From assembly GCA_027382625.1 (NCBI GenBank), contig JAJKFJ010021938.1, forward strand, positions 1 through 64,000: a stretch of 64,000 nt of DNA, in the 5' to 3' direction. Under the pieces are notes generated by a model that was not told the origin of the DNA, made no database searches, and saw nothing but the letters and a program-made list of their open reading frames with translations. Within the stretch, counting starts at the first letter, position 1. Each line of letters opens with the position of its first letter. Of this stretch, positions 33,992 through 46,600 are shown piece by piece. This stretch comes from Tetmemena sp. SeJ-2015 (taxonomy: Eukaryota > Ciliophora > Spirotrichea > Sporadotrichida > Oxytrichidae). The translations under genes were made by a program, and so were the position numbers.

Positions 33992-34216
33992 ATGTTTCCA
34001 ATTAAATTTTTACTTCTTCTTCTATTTTATAATAATTGCGAAGTGATACTTAATTTAAATGAGTGTGAAGCAGTTGCAGAGAGCGGGATTCCAACTTCAC
34101 AAAGCATCTTATATAAACAGTCATTACTTGAGCAATCACTTGCGGTATTAGAGTTGAGTAAAACAAATTTATCTAATAAAAATTAAGCGTACAAAATAAT
34201 TTAAGAGTATGTTTGA
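33992..34216 (+). CDS. Possible small secreted protein
   Basis: This is a 74-residue frame (TAA as Gln, TGA stop at 34214) starting MFPIKFLLLLLFYNNCEVIL. It has a plausible signal peptide, then a polar region with two Cys and SILYKQSLLEQSLAVLELSK. It sits right of the decayed cysteine-rich copy and just left of the DRC11-like gene. No family was recognised. It could be chance. Confidence 0.35.
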
Positions 34217-34541
34217 GGGCCTCAAGAGGCTAATATGATCTTATTTTTTTCGAAAAGCAATCTTCAAAATATGCAAAATTGTACGCTATCATATATAATA
34301 CGCAGCTTTCATTATTCTAAATTAGAACATGATCAGAAATTAGGGCACGACTCAAATTCACTTCGCATTTTTATGAAACCTATCTTGAATTGAAATTTAA
34401 AAATATAAGAGGATAAATTATTGAGTAAAAGTAGTGTGTATGTTTGTATGTATGTATATGTGAGTATTAATATGAGTGAGAGGGAAGATGTAAGTTATAA
34501 CAAAATTTAAATATAATAAATTAAACTATAGTAGCAGAAAT

Positions 34542-37500
34542 ATGTCTCACGTGTAAGTCCACTCAACTATTCAATTATACACCAGCTATAACTCCCATTC
34601 CAATAATCCTATCACTTGTCCTTTATCTTTAACACATTAAACAGCAATCTAATTGTCTTATAGAGCGTATGATCTGCAGCTGGCTGACGCCATGAACGAC
34701 CTCTTTAAGAACAGGTAATGTCCTATTTATCTCAAAGATAAAACTACCTCTTAATCAAAATGGAGAGCTTTTAGAAACTCTTGATGAGCTAATTTGGCTC
34801 CATAATAAATCTTTTGAAAGAGGAGACGGTTATTTACCCTATTTTGTAGGTCAAAGTGGAGAACGTGCCCGCTGAAAAGAACGAGCAAGGCGTTGAGGTA
34901 AGTAGTGCAAGATATTTAAAGAATAAGAAAATACTGCTACATCAATTTGCAGAAGCAGTTGTTAGCTATTTGAATGGAGCAATGGGAGATTAAACTTTTG
35001 TTGTAGAACATCGAAACCTGGATGAACGATGAGATCTTCCAGCACCTGGCATGCCTCTACATAAAATACATCGATATCTACCGCAAGTTGGAGGAGTGCT
35101 TATGATTAGATGGTTCACCCCTAGAAGCGCATATTCATCAAGAAGGTACTCGAGTCTACCATCTGCCGTATATGCGAAATGAAGAAGGACAAACCTTTAA
35201 AAAACAACTCAGTGCATTCTAATATTAAGACATGGTATTGTTCAACCCTCGTCCGAAGTCGCTCTACGTGCACTTGGATCAGTTGTTGTTCGACCTCAAA
35301 TACGACCCCTCCATCCTGGAGATCCCCGTACCTCGCTACTTCCGTGAAGACGACCAGATCCCAGTGGACCTGGACTTCAAGGAGAAGGTGGAGAAGGAGA
35401 CCGGCAAGAAGAAAAAGAAAAAGAAGAAGAAGAAGAAAAAGAAGAAGAAGGACGACGATGACGACGATAAGAAGAAGAAGGAGCCTCAGATTACCCTCGA
35501 TCAGAAGGTCCAGCTCATCGACACCCTCCTCACCACACACGTGGGCACTGCAGACCCAGAGGAGGAGATAGTGCATGACCCATTCACGCTGGACATGGAG
35601 TTCACCCATGCGATCAGACTGATCCAGAAAAACGAGAGAGGACGATAGGGCCGTTACCGTATAATGCTCATCCTCAAGAACCTCAAGGAGAAGAAACTGC
35701 TAGCAGAGCGTAATAGGAAGATCAGAGAGGGACTCATAGCAGAGCAGTCTAGAGACTAGAAGGAGAATATGGCCACGCTCTTCATTCAAAAGAGATTAAG
35801 AGGTATCTTAGCTAGGAAGAGAGTTGAGGAGATGAGGCAGGAGGAGATGGTGTTCTTGGGCATGGCTCGCAAACCTAAGACTAAGGAAGAGTTAAAGAAT
35901 GATCCTGTGGAGAAGATGCTCAAGACTCAAGAGGATCGCAAGATGAAGCAGCAGCAATTCTGGAACTCCTTCGAGGATGCCAAGAAAGAACTCAAGGTAG
36001 AGATAGAAATTATTTTCGGATATGTTTTATCTAAATTCAAAGTGAATCAATCAACTATAGTATCATAAAAGAAATTTATAGACGAGAACGAAGGTCTTGA
36101 TGTGCAGGAGGCAATGCTGAAGGAGCGCAGAGACTGGATTCAAGAGTACAAAGCCCTTCACGCCAACAAGCCACCTACAGACCTCAAAGAATTCTACGAG
36201 CGTTTCAACACTGAGACACCACTATCTCCTGAGGAGGAAGAGCTGAAGAAGCTGTAGGACGAAGAGGACGCCAAGAACAAGAAGAAGAAAAAGAAGGAGG
36301 AGAAGAAAGACAAGGGCAAGAAGAAAAAGAAGAAGGGCGATGGAGACGACGATGAGAAGAAGCAGGTCGTCAAGATCGGCCCCTCTGAAGTGGTGCAGAA
36401 GTTCGACGAGTTCTATGAGGACTACAACGACGTGTGGGCCAATAGGGACGAGACCGAGAACTACCAGCAGTAGTTCGACAACGACATGGCCAAGGAGGAG
36501 GTGATGCCTGAGCTGCAGGACGAGTACAAGAAGGAGGTGGACGAGCTGATAAAGATCGAGTTGGAGAACATGCGCATCATCGCAGGCATCAAGGCTAAGA
36601 AGAAGAAAAAGAAGAAGAAGGGCAAAAAGAAGAAGAAGAAGAAGGGTCTCAAGCTGCCCGGCTTCAAGGCCATCAGAGACATCGATAAGCGTGACCTCCT
36701 TGTGCAACTCATCCAGAACGGTATCGTGAAGAAGCTCCCTCAGCAGCGTCTGACTGACTTCATTGGAGAGTTCAACTACCTGCACTCAATGCTGGATAAC
36801 ATCAAGGACACACCTTACGATCCCTCTATGGCCCTGATCAGACAACTTGTGACTGAGTACATCATATTCCCTCTGGGCTCTGCTCTGGTCAGGAAAAGAT
36901 TCCCCGACAATATCAGATCGTTCTTGTTCTACGGGCCACCAGGCACTGGTAAGACTATGGTCGTTAGAGCCATTGCTTATGAGACTAATGCAGTTGTATT
37001 CGACCTCAGTCCTCTTAGTATCGTCTAAATTTAACTAGAGCTATAATGATATTTGCTTGATCGAAGGAAAGTACACTAATAGAAAAGAGGAGGAGAAGTT
37101 GGTGGCTTCAGTGATGGTAGTCGCTAAGGAGTATCAGCCCGCACTGATCTACATCGATGAGTGCGAGAAGGTATGGCCAGCTAAGAAGAAAGGCAAGAAG
37201 AAAAAGAAGAAGAAGGCCGATCCCTCCAACCCTGCTCGTATCAAAAAGGCTCTCTCGAAGTGGAAGGGCAAGTTCATTGATGATACCACTCGAATCACGA
37301 TAGTAGGTTGCACAAGTGAGCCTGATGAAGGAAGTAAAAAGGACTTCAAGAAGTTCTTCGACAAGGCAATTTACTTCCCCTTCCCTGACTATACAACTAG
37401 GCGGCTGATGTGGAAGACTTTCATCGAGCAACTAGGAGGCAAGCTACGTCCAGACTTCCCTCTCAGTACACTGGCTCACATTTCCCATGGTTACTCAAGT

Positions 37501-37815
37501 GGCAGCATCCGCAAGACCTGCGAGAAAGTCCTCACTCAATACCGCAAGAAACATGTAAGATTATTCACTCGCTTTTTTCCCCTTCTTAGCTTATCACGTT
37601 TATAGATGGAGCAAAGGCCACTAACGCTGCAGGAGTTCATCGGACCACTATCCCTCTGCGCAAACACCATGCAAGATCAGTACAAGGACTATCAGAAGTT
37701 CACAGACTACATCACAGAGGATGGAGCAAGGAGAGAAAAACTAGAAGCAGCGCTAAAGGGAGAGGATGACGACGGAGATCCAAAGAAAAAGAAGGGCAAG
37801 AAAAAGAAGAAGTGA
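34542..37815 (+). CDS. DRC11/IQCA1-like axonemal AAA protein
   Basis: This is a nexin-dynein regulatory complex subunit (IQ motif plus AAA ATPase), expected in ciliary axonemes. The proposed start ATG at 34542 gives MSHV, spliced to AYDLQLADAMNDLFKN. Then come YIKYIDIYRKLEE, DQMVHPQKR and DPSILEIPVPRYF. An IQ-like segment TLFIQKRLRGILARKR lies near 35.8 kb. There are several Lys tracts, then a AAA module with Walker A GPPGTGKT (36.94 kb), DLSPLSIEGKYTNRKEEEK, Walker B-like ALIYIDECEK (37.15 kb) and a sensor region TRITIVGCTSEP. It ends in a Lys-rich tail with TGA at 37813. In-frame TAG codons (e.g. near 35646) must be Gln. Introns include 34553-34663, 35997-36071 and 37555-37605. Two IESs are removed. 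Two small frame discrepancies remain (exon 2 end and about 35097). The coding GC content is higher than that of its neighbours. Confidence 0.9.
35188..35232 (+). other. IES in DRC11-like gene, pointer GACA
   Basis: GACA at 35188-35191 and 35229-35232. Removing 41 bp joins CEMKK to DMVLFNPRPKSLYV in frame, matching the family. The insert itself is AT-rich. Confidence 0.85.
37020..37063 (+). other. IES in AAA domain of DRC11-like gene, pointer ATCG
   Basis: ATCG at 37020-37023 and 37060-37063. Removing 40 bp gives CTT AGT ATC GAA GGA AAG, i.e. DLSPLSIEGKYTNRKEEEK, an uninterrupted AAA core. Without removal the frame breaks between Walker A and Walker B. Confidence 0.92.
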
Positions 37816-37985
37816 TGATATATTTAAGATAGCACATTATCACGTTTCCCGAATACACTTATTATCAATATACAGACCTTCTTCTCTTAAATGTCTTATT
37901 ATCAGTCACCATTCTATGTTTTCAACTTCATTCTTGATAGTTCAAGTTACATGAATGAAGATGAAATAGCGACTAGCTTTTTGAG

Positions 37986-40418
37986 ATGATGAGCATAATA
38001 AACCAGGGCAGCTAAAGATTCCTCGAGGAGGAATTAAATCTGGTGTCAGGTTCGTAGCTTTTAGACAACAGTATCTTCTACGGTCATCATTTTGCAAACA
38101 CTTCGAATCCAAATAATGATTTCATGAACGACCCCACATCCTCAGCGTCTAGAGTTGAATCAGGGAACAGTAAAAGATCAAAGGAAGAGAGTGACCATCA
38201 TGGCGGTCTGCCTAGCACATACTACTCCCTTGAGCCTTCAAAAGCCTGCAAGTTCCTCAGAGACTCAAATGGGCAGCTTAGTCTCGGATAGATCCTCTAC
38301 ATCATTATAAAGATGCTATCCTATCTTTAAAATAATTTTCTAAATCATCTTCGAGAAGGCGATAAATGTGCAGTACTTGGAATACCACAACAAACTTGCG
38401 AAGACAAAGAACTTCTTCTTCGTCGAGCCAGCCCACAATATCTTTGATTTCAATTTCAGCTATCTAATCATAAAATGTTTACATGCAAGTATAATCTTTG
38501 TACAGGACATGAATTTGACATTCTACTGGATGAAGATGAACTAGCAGAAGCGCAAAGAGTTTGGAGATATGGTCAACACCATTGAGTAAAAAATAAAGGA
38601 AGAAAAGTAAAGAAAGTAGGAGCCAGATAGCCATTAGATGATTAAGGAGTCTACCTCAGAGGAGGATGAGTCAAAAGGGAATTCAAGAAAAGAGAGGAGA
38701 AGAAAAAAGAGAAATTTCTCTCCAAACCGGGGCCAAGAGAAAAAAAAATGAATAATCAAATGATTAACCATATTTATTTGATGGTTAGCTGGGCAAGAGT
38801 GGTCCTTAAGATTACATAGAGGAAGAAGACGAGGAGGATGAAGATGAAGTGAGGATTAAGAAGGGTAGATCCAAGTATCAGACAAGTTAAGATAACCAAC
38901 TTATGATGAACTCCCTATGCACTCCGATCCATGATTCTGACTAAGAGGAGGAGAAAAGAAGAAGTTCATTATAGATAATTATTGATACTAGAATTTCTTT
39001 TAATGAAGAAACAAGGAAGGGATTTGGAGTCTGGTGGAGGAAGAAGAGGAAGATGAGCAGTAGACTTCAACCCCCACTCACAAAGCCAATCATTCTTTCC
39101 TTGCCATAGATCGCTCAGGCATTTACGGTGGCAGGACGAGCGACCTAGATGCAATCCTTGACAAAGCAGCGCTCAAGAGCACACTAGGTTAAATTCACCT
39201 TTTTTTGAATGATAAATATGGTCGGCCTGTGAAAGAGAAACTAAGTGACTACAGCGAAGGATCCTCAGAAGCTTCAGATTTAGAGCAGGGGCTCTAGAAT
39301 TCAACAAGGCAGAGGTCTTATAAGAAACAAGCTCGGAGGTTCGAGAGAGTGCAAGATTCTCACGCTTTATCGAGAGAGTCCTATCTTATCCACTAATCTC
39401 CATTCCTGAGTAGCAACACAGGTCAAGAAATACAGAAGAGATTCAACCAGAAGAAATATGGTTCCACCTAAATGGCTTTTGAAAAGATAGAATCCCCATT
39501 TTTAATTAATACCTACGATGAAGAATTCGAAGTAGATGAGGAGTTCTTAGAAGTGAAAGCTCTTTCCAGGCCCTTGATTTAAAACAGGATAGATGCCTAT
39601 CATAGTCAGGCCGATGGTTATGGAACTCTTTCTCACAGGTAAGTCGCAATGCGCAACTGGACGGTCGATGATGAGGACGTGGAGATGGAAGATTTGACAC
39701 TGCCTTAAACTTTTTCTATGAGTAAGCAGCAGACTTCCTCAATTCCAGATCACATAGCGGCTCAGAATACTCCCCTCTTCAGTAACTTTAAACTCCACTT
39801 CTCTTTTACTGCTATTTTTTTGTGAATCTACAAACTAGAACATAAACGGCTTGAAGAAGACTCAGATTGCTTCCCTAATAAACAACACGAAGACATTGAT
39901 CGATGCATATGAATTTGTGAAGCAGATCTCCACTCACATCAGCCTTTTAGATGGCTTGAAAGATGAATCTAGGTTCTTTATCAAGCAGAGACTTTATGAG
40001 GATGCCTGCAATCATCATCATCATATATGGTTTGTTGTTAACTGAGGAATTGGTGCAGAACCAACAGCAGAGCACTTTACTTGCACTTCAGGAGTTAATG
40101 ATGGACACACCGCCCAAGAAGAAAGACGACAAAAAGTTACCACCCTCATAATCATCATAAACCCAGCAAATTAATCAACCACCTAGTATGAGTAAAGAAT
40201 ACGAATATCATTTCGAATATTAGTACCGGGGATAAGTCACAACAATAGAACTAACTACTACAGTAGGTTTCCTCAAATTCGCAAACCGCAAGTTCTAAGT
40301 CCAAGAAGAAGAATAAGAACAAAAATAAGAATGCCTCATAACCTAGTACATCTGCAACAGCAGGAGCGCCAGATCAAATGTAATCAGACGATAAGGCACT
40401 GCTTTAATATTATTTATG
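37986..40418 (+). CDS. Unrecognised acidic/Lys/Gln-rich protein
   Basis: With TAA/TAG as Gln, a long reading frame begins MMSIINQGSQRFLEEELNLV at 37986. It includes a conserved-looking globular segment LGQILYIIFEKAINVQYLEY then NKLAKTKNFFFVEPAHNIFD near 38.3-38.46 kb. Acidic and Lys/Arg-rich linkers follow (EEEDEEDEDEV), then a long open stretch 39.05-39.78 kb with TSDLDAILDKAALKSTLGQ. An intron is proposed at about 39790-39838. Next is a helical block INNTKTLIDAYEFVKQISTH near 39.9 kb, and a K/N/S/Q-rich end. Two IESs are inferred inside (38301-38348, 39997-40048). The TGA at 40416-40418 may be the end, or the frame may continue into the next entry. No domain was recognised. Confidence 0.6.
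38301..38348 (+). other. IES, pointer ATCAT
   Basis: ATCAT at 38301-38305 and 38344-38348. Removing 43 bp joins LGQILY to IIFEKAINVQYLEY in a single frame through a globular segment. Confidence 0.85.
39997..40048 (+). other. IES, pointer TGAGGA
   Basis: TGAGGA at 39997-40002 and 40043-40048. Removing 46 bp joins FFIKQRLYEE to LVQNQQQSTLLALQEL and removes a TGA. Confidence 0.85.
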
Positions 40419-40639
40419 AGAATGTAAATGTATTATGAAATCGTTAATAAAAAATTTCCCAAAATAAAACAAAAAATTTTTAAAGAACAAGCCTTTTTAA
40501 AGTAAGAGGGGAAAATCAGTTATGCTCAGCTACATCCCAAAAATAACTAAGCCTGCTCAAACTCCATCAGCAGCTACTCTTAATTTAGTCAAGCAAATTT
40601 GAAAACACGCTCTGTTTTATTCTATAATGATGATAGATA

Positions 40640-43600
40640 TATATAATTAAATAGAAGAGATGAAGAAGGCATCTCTCTAGAGTAGTGCCCATTCAGGAAA
40701 GAGCGTCTCCAGTGATGACATCGAGCCCCTCATTCAAAGTACTATAGAAGCTGCTAAGAAAAAGCTTGTACAGGAGCAATTTTAAAACACTCAAGACAAA
40801 GCCAAGATTACTCCACCAGCAGGAACCACCAAAAATTATAAAATCAAACGTTGATTTAATCATTATCAGTTAAATAATAAACCTCTGTCGCCTAGACTAC
40901 TTAGTAAGAGGGTAACTCTTAAGAGGTGGCTCCAGACAAGAAGAAGAAAAAGAAGAAAAAGAAAAATAAGAAGAAGGATCTACTCGCTGCAACTACTACA
41001 AACTAATAAGAGCAATAGCCGTTAACGACGACTGCTCAAGATCCCCCTCCCCCACCTCCCGTGGTTGAACAGTAAGATAAAAACCCCTTGTCTCGTCAGG
41101 CTCGACTGATAAAGGCACTATCTCATCTAATCTCAAAGGCAGTAGCTCCTCAGGTGATAAGACCATTTACACTATCGAAAAGAATACTGCACTTGAAATC
41201 AAGGAAAAGATAATAGGGAATCTAAATTCTATAAATTAATGACTATTTTTAAAAGATAATAGGGAATCTAAATTCTATAAATTAGTCCCAAGAGAGAATG
41301 CTTTCTTTAATGAAATCTCAGAAGATAGGCGACTCCTTTAATAATTAAACCACGAAGCAACTCCCCCAACTATTTGAAATGCTTGAGATAAAAGATGGGA
41401 AGTACAAGGACTAGAGTAGTAAATCAAATACCAAAGTCCCAACCACCACTATTTGGGACCTGCCTGAATTAGAAGAAGAGAAAGTAGCCAGAGTTAATGA
41501 ATCCGAGGAAGATTATGGCACAAGTGGAGGCAGCGGAGAGTCCTGGGACTCTCAAAATAAGAATAGGAAACATTACACTATTGACCCTTACACTGCTGGA
41601 AACTATCTGGCTAAGATGCATCAAAAATCCGCCACACAAGAATCTTTTTTAAAAAAATCATCTTAGTGATTTCTTTTTAATACTAATACTATCACAGTAA
41701 CTGGTTTTAGTTAGAAAGGCTATGAAACTAGTTGAGATGCAAGAGAAGTCTTCTAGGTTTGAAATTGAGGATGATCTCAAGACGCATTTCGAAAAAGCAG
41801 ATAAAATCTACTCAGATTAGCTCTTTGAAAACGATATAGAGAAAAGCTAAAGAACTCATCTGTTGAGAATTTTGCTTTCTTTGCTTTTGATTTATATGGA
41901 ATGTTGACTGGAAAAGTATTAAACAAGTACACAGGCGATTCTTATAAATGTAATAATCAAGATGAGGAAGATGTGGTAGAATCTAACATGGAGAGTTTAT
42001 CTTTGGATGACCCTACAGTCAACTGTTCGAATTTCCTGCACTTGTCTGATGCCTTCACTAACTCGACTCAGCAGTCAAACCGCTATGACAAGTCTAGTGA
42101 ATACGTAGATGAATTCAAAGTCAAGACAAGTAATCGTGGAGTAGGAGAAAACTCTTCTTCCTCTTTGAACTTCAAGAGTCATGACAAGAATGCCTCTTCT
42201 TCATCTCAAACTGCAGTGAGTTACAACCAAACTTTCTAGATGCTGAAGAACTCATAGTCAGAGTAGAAGCAGTAGACGAGCACTATTTAGACCTAAAAGG
42301 CTGATCAGCAGGCCTAACTATAAATCAAGGGAAAGAGTGAGACACCTTAAGCTGATAATAATTAAGCAGATAAGAAATTACCTTCATCATCAGAACCTGA
42401 GGGATAGTAGCAACCTTCTAAAAAGAAGAAGAGAAAGAACAAAAAGAAGAAGAAGCAATTGCAAGCTTCAGAAAATACAAAGACTGAGGCCTTGCCTAAC
42501 TAAGAAATGGCAGAAGGTAATGAAGTGGAGGAACCTGTAGAAGAGTCTGTTCTTTTGCATCCAGAAAGATAGATTAGGTCTGTATCTTCTTAAATCTCTC
42601 TGATACCCAAAAACTAATTGAAAAATTTCACGATATAAGAAAATGAAGATGGAGATGGAATTGACAGTATTAATTTAGATCAGATTGAGGTCAGTATTGA
42701 CGAGGATATAGAAGGTTAGACATCTAAACTCTTTTCAAAAATGCAAGGAGCAGATTAAAATCACTCTCTTGATGGCCTTTCAGATGACTTAGATGAATCA
42801 GGGAAAGATAGAGCCTTAAACAAGCCTCTATTTTCATCCTCAGATTTACTTGAAGAGCCAAGAGTCTTGCCCAAACTACATAAAATTTAAGAATTTTATG
42901 TCATTACCTAGAAATTTGAATCTACAGAATAATTTCATTGAGGCTGTAGTGGGAAATGACTCATCTCAAGTAGAGGTATTGACCTTGTCTGAAGCTGAAG
43001 ATCTGGACGTGAGGCACTTTGCTCGAGAATTCACGACTGGAATCTGCCAAAAAGTTCTTTCATCTTTCTAAGATACTCTCAATTTTGATTTATGATTATT
43101 ATATTTAGATGGAAAGAAAGGTCCTAATACTCAAGGCTAAAAAGACATCAAAGAGGAGAGCAAGTAATCACACGAATCCACTCAGAATAAGACCCCTCCT
43201 AAGTCTTAGAAAGCTTAGGCTAAGGAGAAAGAGGTACAGTCATAGCCATAACCCACTTCTTCAAAGAGGTCCAAGAAGAATAAAAAGTCAAACGCTAATT
43301 AGAATACTAAGGGCGCATAGTAGAATCTGGCATAGTCTAGTAAACAATAGTTAGAAGAGCCAAGCAGCGCTGAAAAAGTTTAACAAGTTTAGATTGAGCT
43401 TGCTTCCCCAGATTAGCTAAAGTAAGAACATTTGGATAAGCTTAAATAAGAGGGGTCGGCAGGCAGTGAATAGATTGAACTCATTGCATCTCACTCCCAA
43501 GAAAGGAGCTAGAGTATAAAACTTTCATACTTAAACTCTATAATATGTAAGAGTACCAAAAAGCATGTTGAGTTTAGAATAACTCGAGAGGAGAAAGATG

Positions 43601-46600
43601 AGGACATTCACATTCCAAAGCGCGGCAGCAGCAGAGGTTCAAGTGTGGGAACCGAGGAAGTAATTCATCAGCATACTTTGAATGGACTGGAAGGACTTAT
43701 TCCCAGCAGAGTATAAGAATCCATCTGATGATACTCGAATCATGATTAATGAGATTTCCAGTTCCACTGAGAACAGTCCCTAAACTCCAAAAATGTCGCT
43801 TCAATAAGACTAAAAGTTCTCCTCTTCGAATAATGCAAAAGGTAATTCTTAAGGGAAGCAAAACACAGGCAATCAGATCTAAATCTAGAACTAGAATCAA
43901 AAGGCTAATCAAATTCAAAGCTAAAAGATCATCCAGCAAGAGTAGTAGACCAATACTTAAAACAACAGAGGTGGTAATAATCAAGCAAGAAGATAGTAGC
44001 AGCAATAATAGTAGGCTAAGGACACTAGCTTTTTCAATAGTGGATAAGTAACTGGCCCTCCTTCTTAAAGCTTTAATTAAGGAAGCTAAGCTTAGAAATA
44101 GTAATCTCAATTTTAAAATAACAAAGATTCTCATTAAGCACAATAGTAGTAGCAATAGTAGTTAATGGGTGAGAATTTTTCTAACTAGAACAAACGAAGA
44201 TAAAACAACTACTAGAACTACTAATCTATAAACTATTAGACTCTTGTGAAAATTAATGTATACTTATAATCTAGTGGGCAAACTTTGATGTATCAAGCGA
44301 AAGAAGTGCAAAAGAGCAGTCCTTTCATTTAAAGAGGACAAACTAAGAACTAAGCTGCTCCTTCTTTATTAGTTTAAAATCAGCCAGACTAAAGTCAAAA
44401 TTTGAAGTCAGCCCCAAGCACTTAGCAAGCTATTGTTGAGAATAAAGAGCAAGCAATAGTGGAATAAAAGGAGGTTAAAATTGAGTAATAGAATCAAGCC
44501 CCTTAGGAAATTAAGCAGCAGGAAACTACTTTAAGCAATGTTCCAAACCTTAAAGCAGGTACTCAGGTTTAAGATGCCATTGAAAAAGTCCAAACTCAAA
44601 ATGTATAAGATGGACTTTCTTTGCAACCTCAAAATAACTAAAAGGCTTAGCAAAAGAATGGTCCGATTGCATCATAGACTTAGAAAGGAAGTAATACTTA
44701 AAATAAGCAAGCAACTTAGAGAGAAAAGATGAAGAAGCAGGCTCCACCTCCTCAATCTCTAAATTTCGACAGCTATGAGGCTATGTTTCAAACTGCTTAT
44801 GACGATAAAGGCGCCAAAAAAGAGAAAGGAGGTTAACAAACTAGCTCCTCAGCTAATTCCTAAAAAGCCTAAATGATACAAAAGGAAGATCAAAAGCAAA
44901 TCAATGATGCTTTAATTTTAACCTCATTGCAATTTTTTTGGCTATCGATTAAAGCAATGAAAGAGCTTCGAAAGCTAATGAGATGTCTCTCTTTAATAAG
45001 AAAAGTAAATTCCTCTGAAAATTAAAGAAGAAGAAAAATCTTAGCAGATAATTCAGGACGTGAAACCTATGAGTGAGGGAGTTCTCATTGGTGAATAAGA
45101 GAGAGTTTTCGATGATTAGGATATTAAAATGACTGAACAGCATCAAGAAAATCCACCCATCTTAGAAGAAAATAAGTAGTCACCTATCACTGCTCCTATA
45201 ATCGAAGACTCATCTTTAGAATCTGCAACTTCTATTTAGATTCCTTAAGGAAGCAAGAAAAATCAAGCGCCTAAGAAAAATTAAGGAAAAACTTAAGAAG
45301 GCAGAGAACTGAGAGAGAATGGAGTAAGTGTAAATCCTGATGCACTTCTTTTGCAACCTCAAAACAACCTAGCCAATAATAACCATTCTGCAAATAATAA
45401 GAAAGGTCTTTAGAATAGCAACGCTCCAGTAACTAATTAAGGACTTTATAACTCTTCAAGTGCAGGTCCCTCTTATCATCAAAATTTGAACTAGAATTCG
45501 CAAACAACCAAGAAGGTAAAGCCCAAGCTTACAAAGTAGCAAAATTAGATAAGTGGTGGTAATGGTGCTGTTGGATAATAGAATTTCCAAGCAAACAGGC
45601 TGAATCTTATTGATCAGTAGTTCGATTAGCGAAGTTAGACTCCTAATATAGAGCAAACTGGGGAACCTTTGATCAAGTAAAATTAGCAAGGGTTTACTCA
45701 AGGCAAAAAGCAAAATCTATAAAATTTGTTATAATTCATATATAATCAATATATTTTAATTCAGGATAAGTTCAAAGATAAAATAACTAGTAAATTTAAC
45801 AGCAGTAGCATTAGCAGCAGCAGCTAATTTAATAGCAGTAACCAGGATAGAATTAGTAAAACAAAAAGAAGAAAGGCTAAAATCAAATGCAGAATCAATA
45901 TAAAACTTATTAAAATGTTTTTTTAAATCAAAGCTTGCACTAAATGATGGGAATGCCTTCTCAACAACAATAGAATCTACTCAGTTAGCACTATCTTGAC
46001 TAGTTCCTTAGAAATAAATGTGTATTTTAGCTTTTCCTGCAGTTTGATCAAGCCATATTATTTAAGCTATTTAAATATAAATCAGCAGCAGATAATGGCT
46101 TAGCAATAACAATAAAATTTTATGAGATTAGCTTAGTAACAATAATAGCAACAGCAGTAGCAGAACTTCTCATCTCCTAACTATATGCAGCCCTCTATAA
46201 GCCCTAACTCACAAGTAAGCAACGCTAATCTTTTGCAATAGTTCAACTCATTGATACAGCAGTAGCAGTAATAGAATAATCCATCTGCCTTCATGCCTAT
46301 TTATAACTAGCAGTTGCCTGCAATTTAGTCTCTCTCGCCACAAAGTACTACTTAGGTTTAAAACTTGGGAGAGCTCACTTAGAATCCTCAATTCTAAGAA
46401 CTTAAAAATCTAGAAAGTCCTTAAATTTCTGCAGATGCGAAAGTAGCAATTGTTAATTAGGAATTAAATTAGCAACCTTAACAAAGTCCTAGTGATTTCA
46501 ACTTAACAGTGTAAGTAAATGCCCAAGTTGATTCAATTAACGAGCAAAATTAGCAAAAATTAGGCATTGATAAAGAAAGCCCTAGAAAGAACAACTCTCC

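Noticed and set aside
35997..36071. IES with pointer AAG in the DRC11-like gene
   Set aside because: The 75-bp insert begins GTAGAG and ends AAAAG, so it is equally well removed as a GT-AG intron. I kept it as an intron because the pointer is too short to decide.
36222..36785. Leu/Val-rich minus-strand ORF of 187 aa and similar ones at 35121-35609
   Set aside because: These are antisense to the Lys/Glu-rich tracts of the DRC11-like gene (AAG read as CTT), not real genes.
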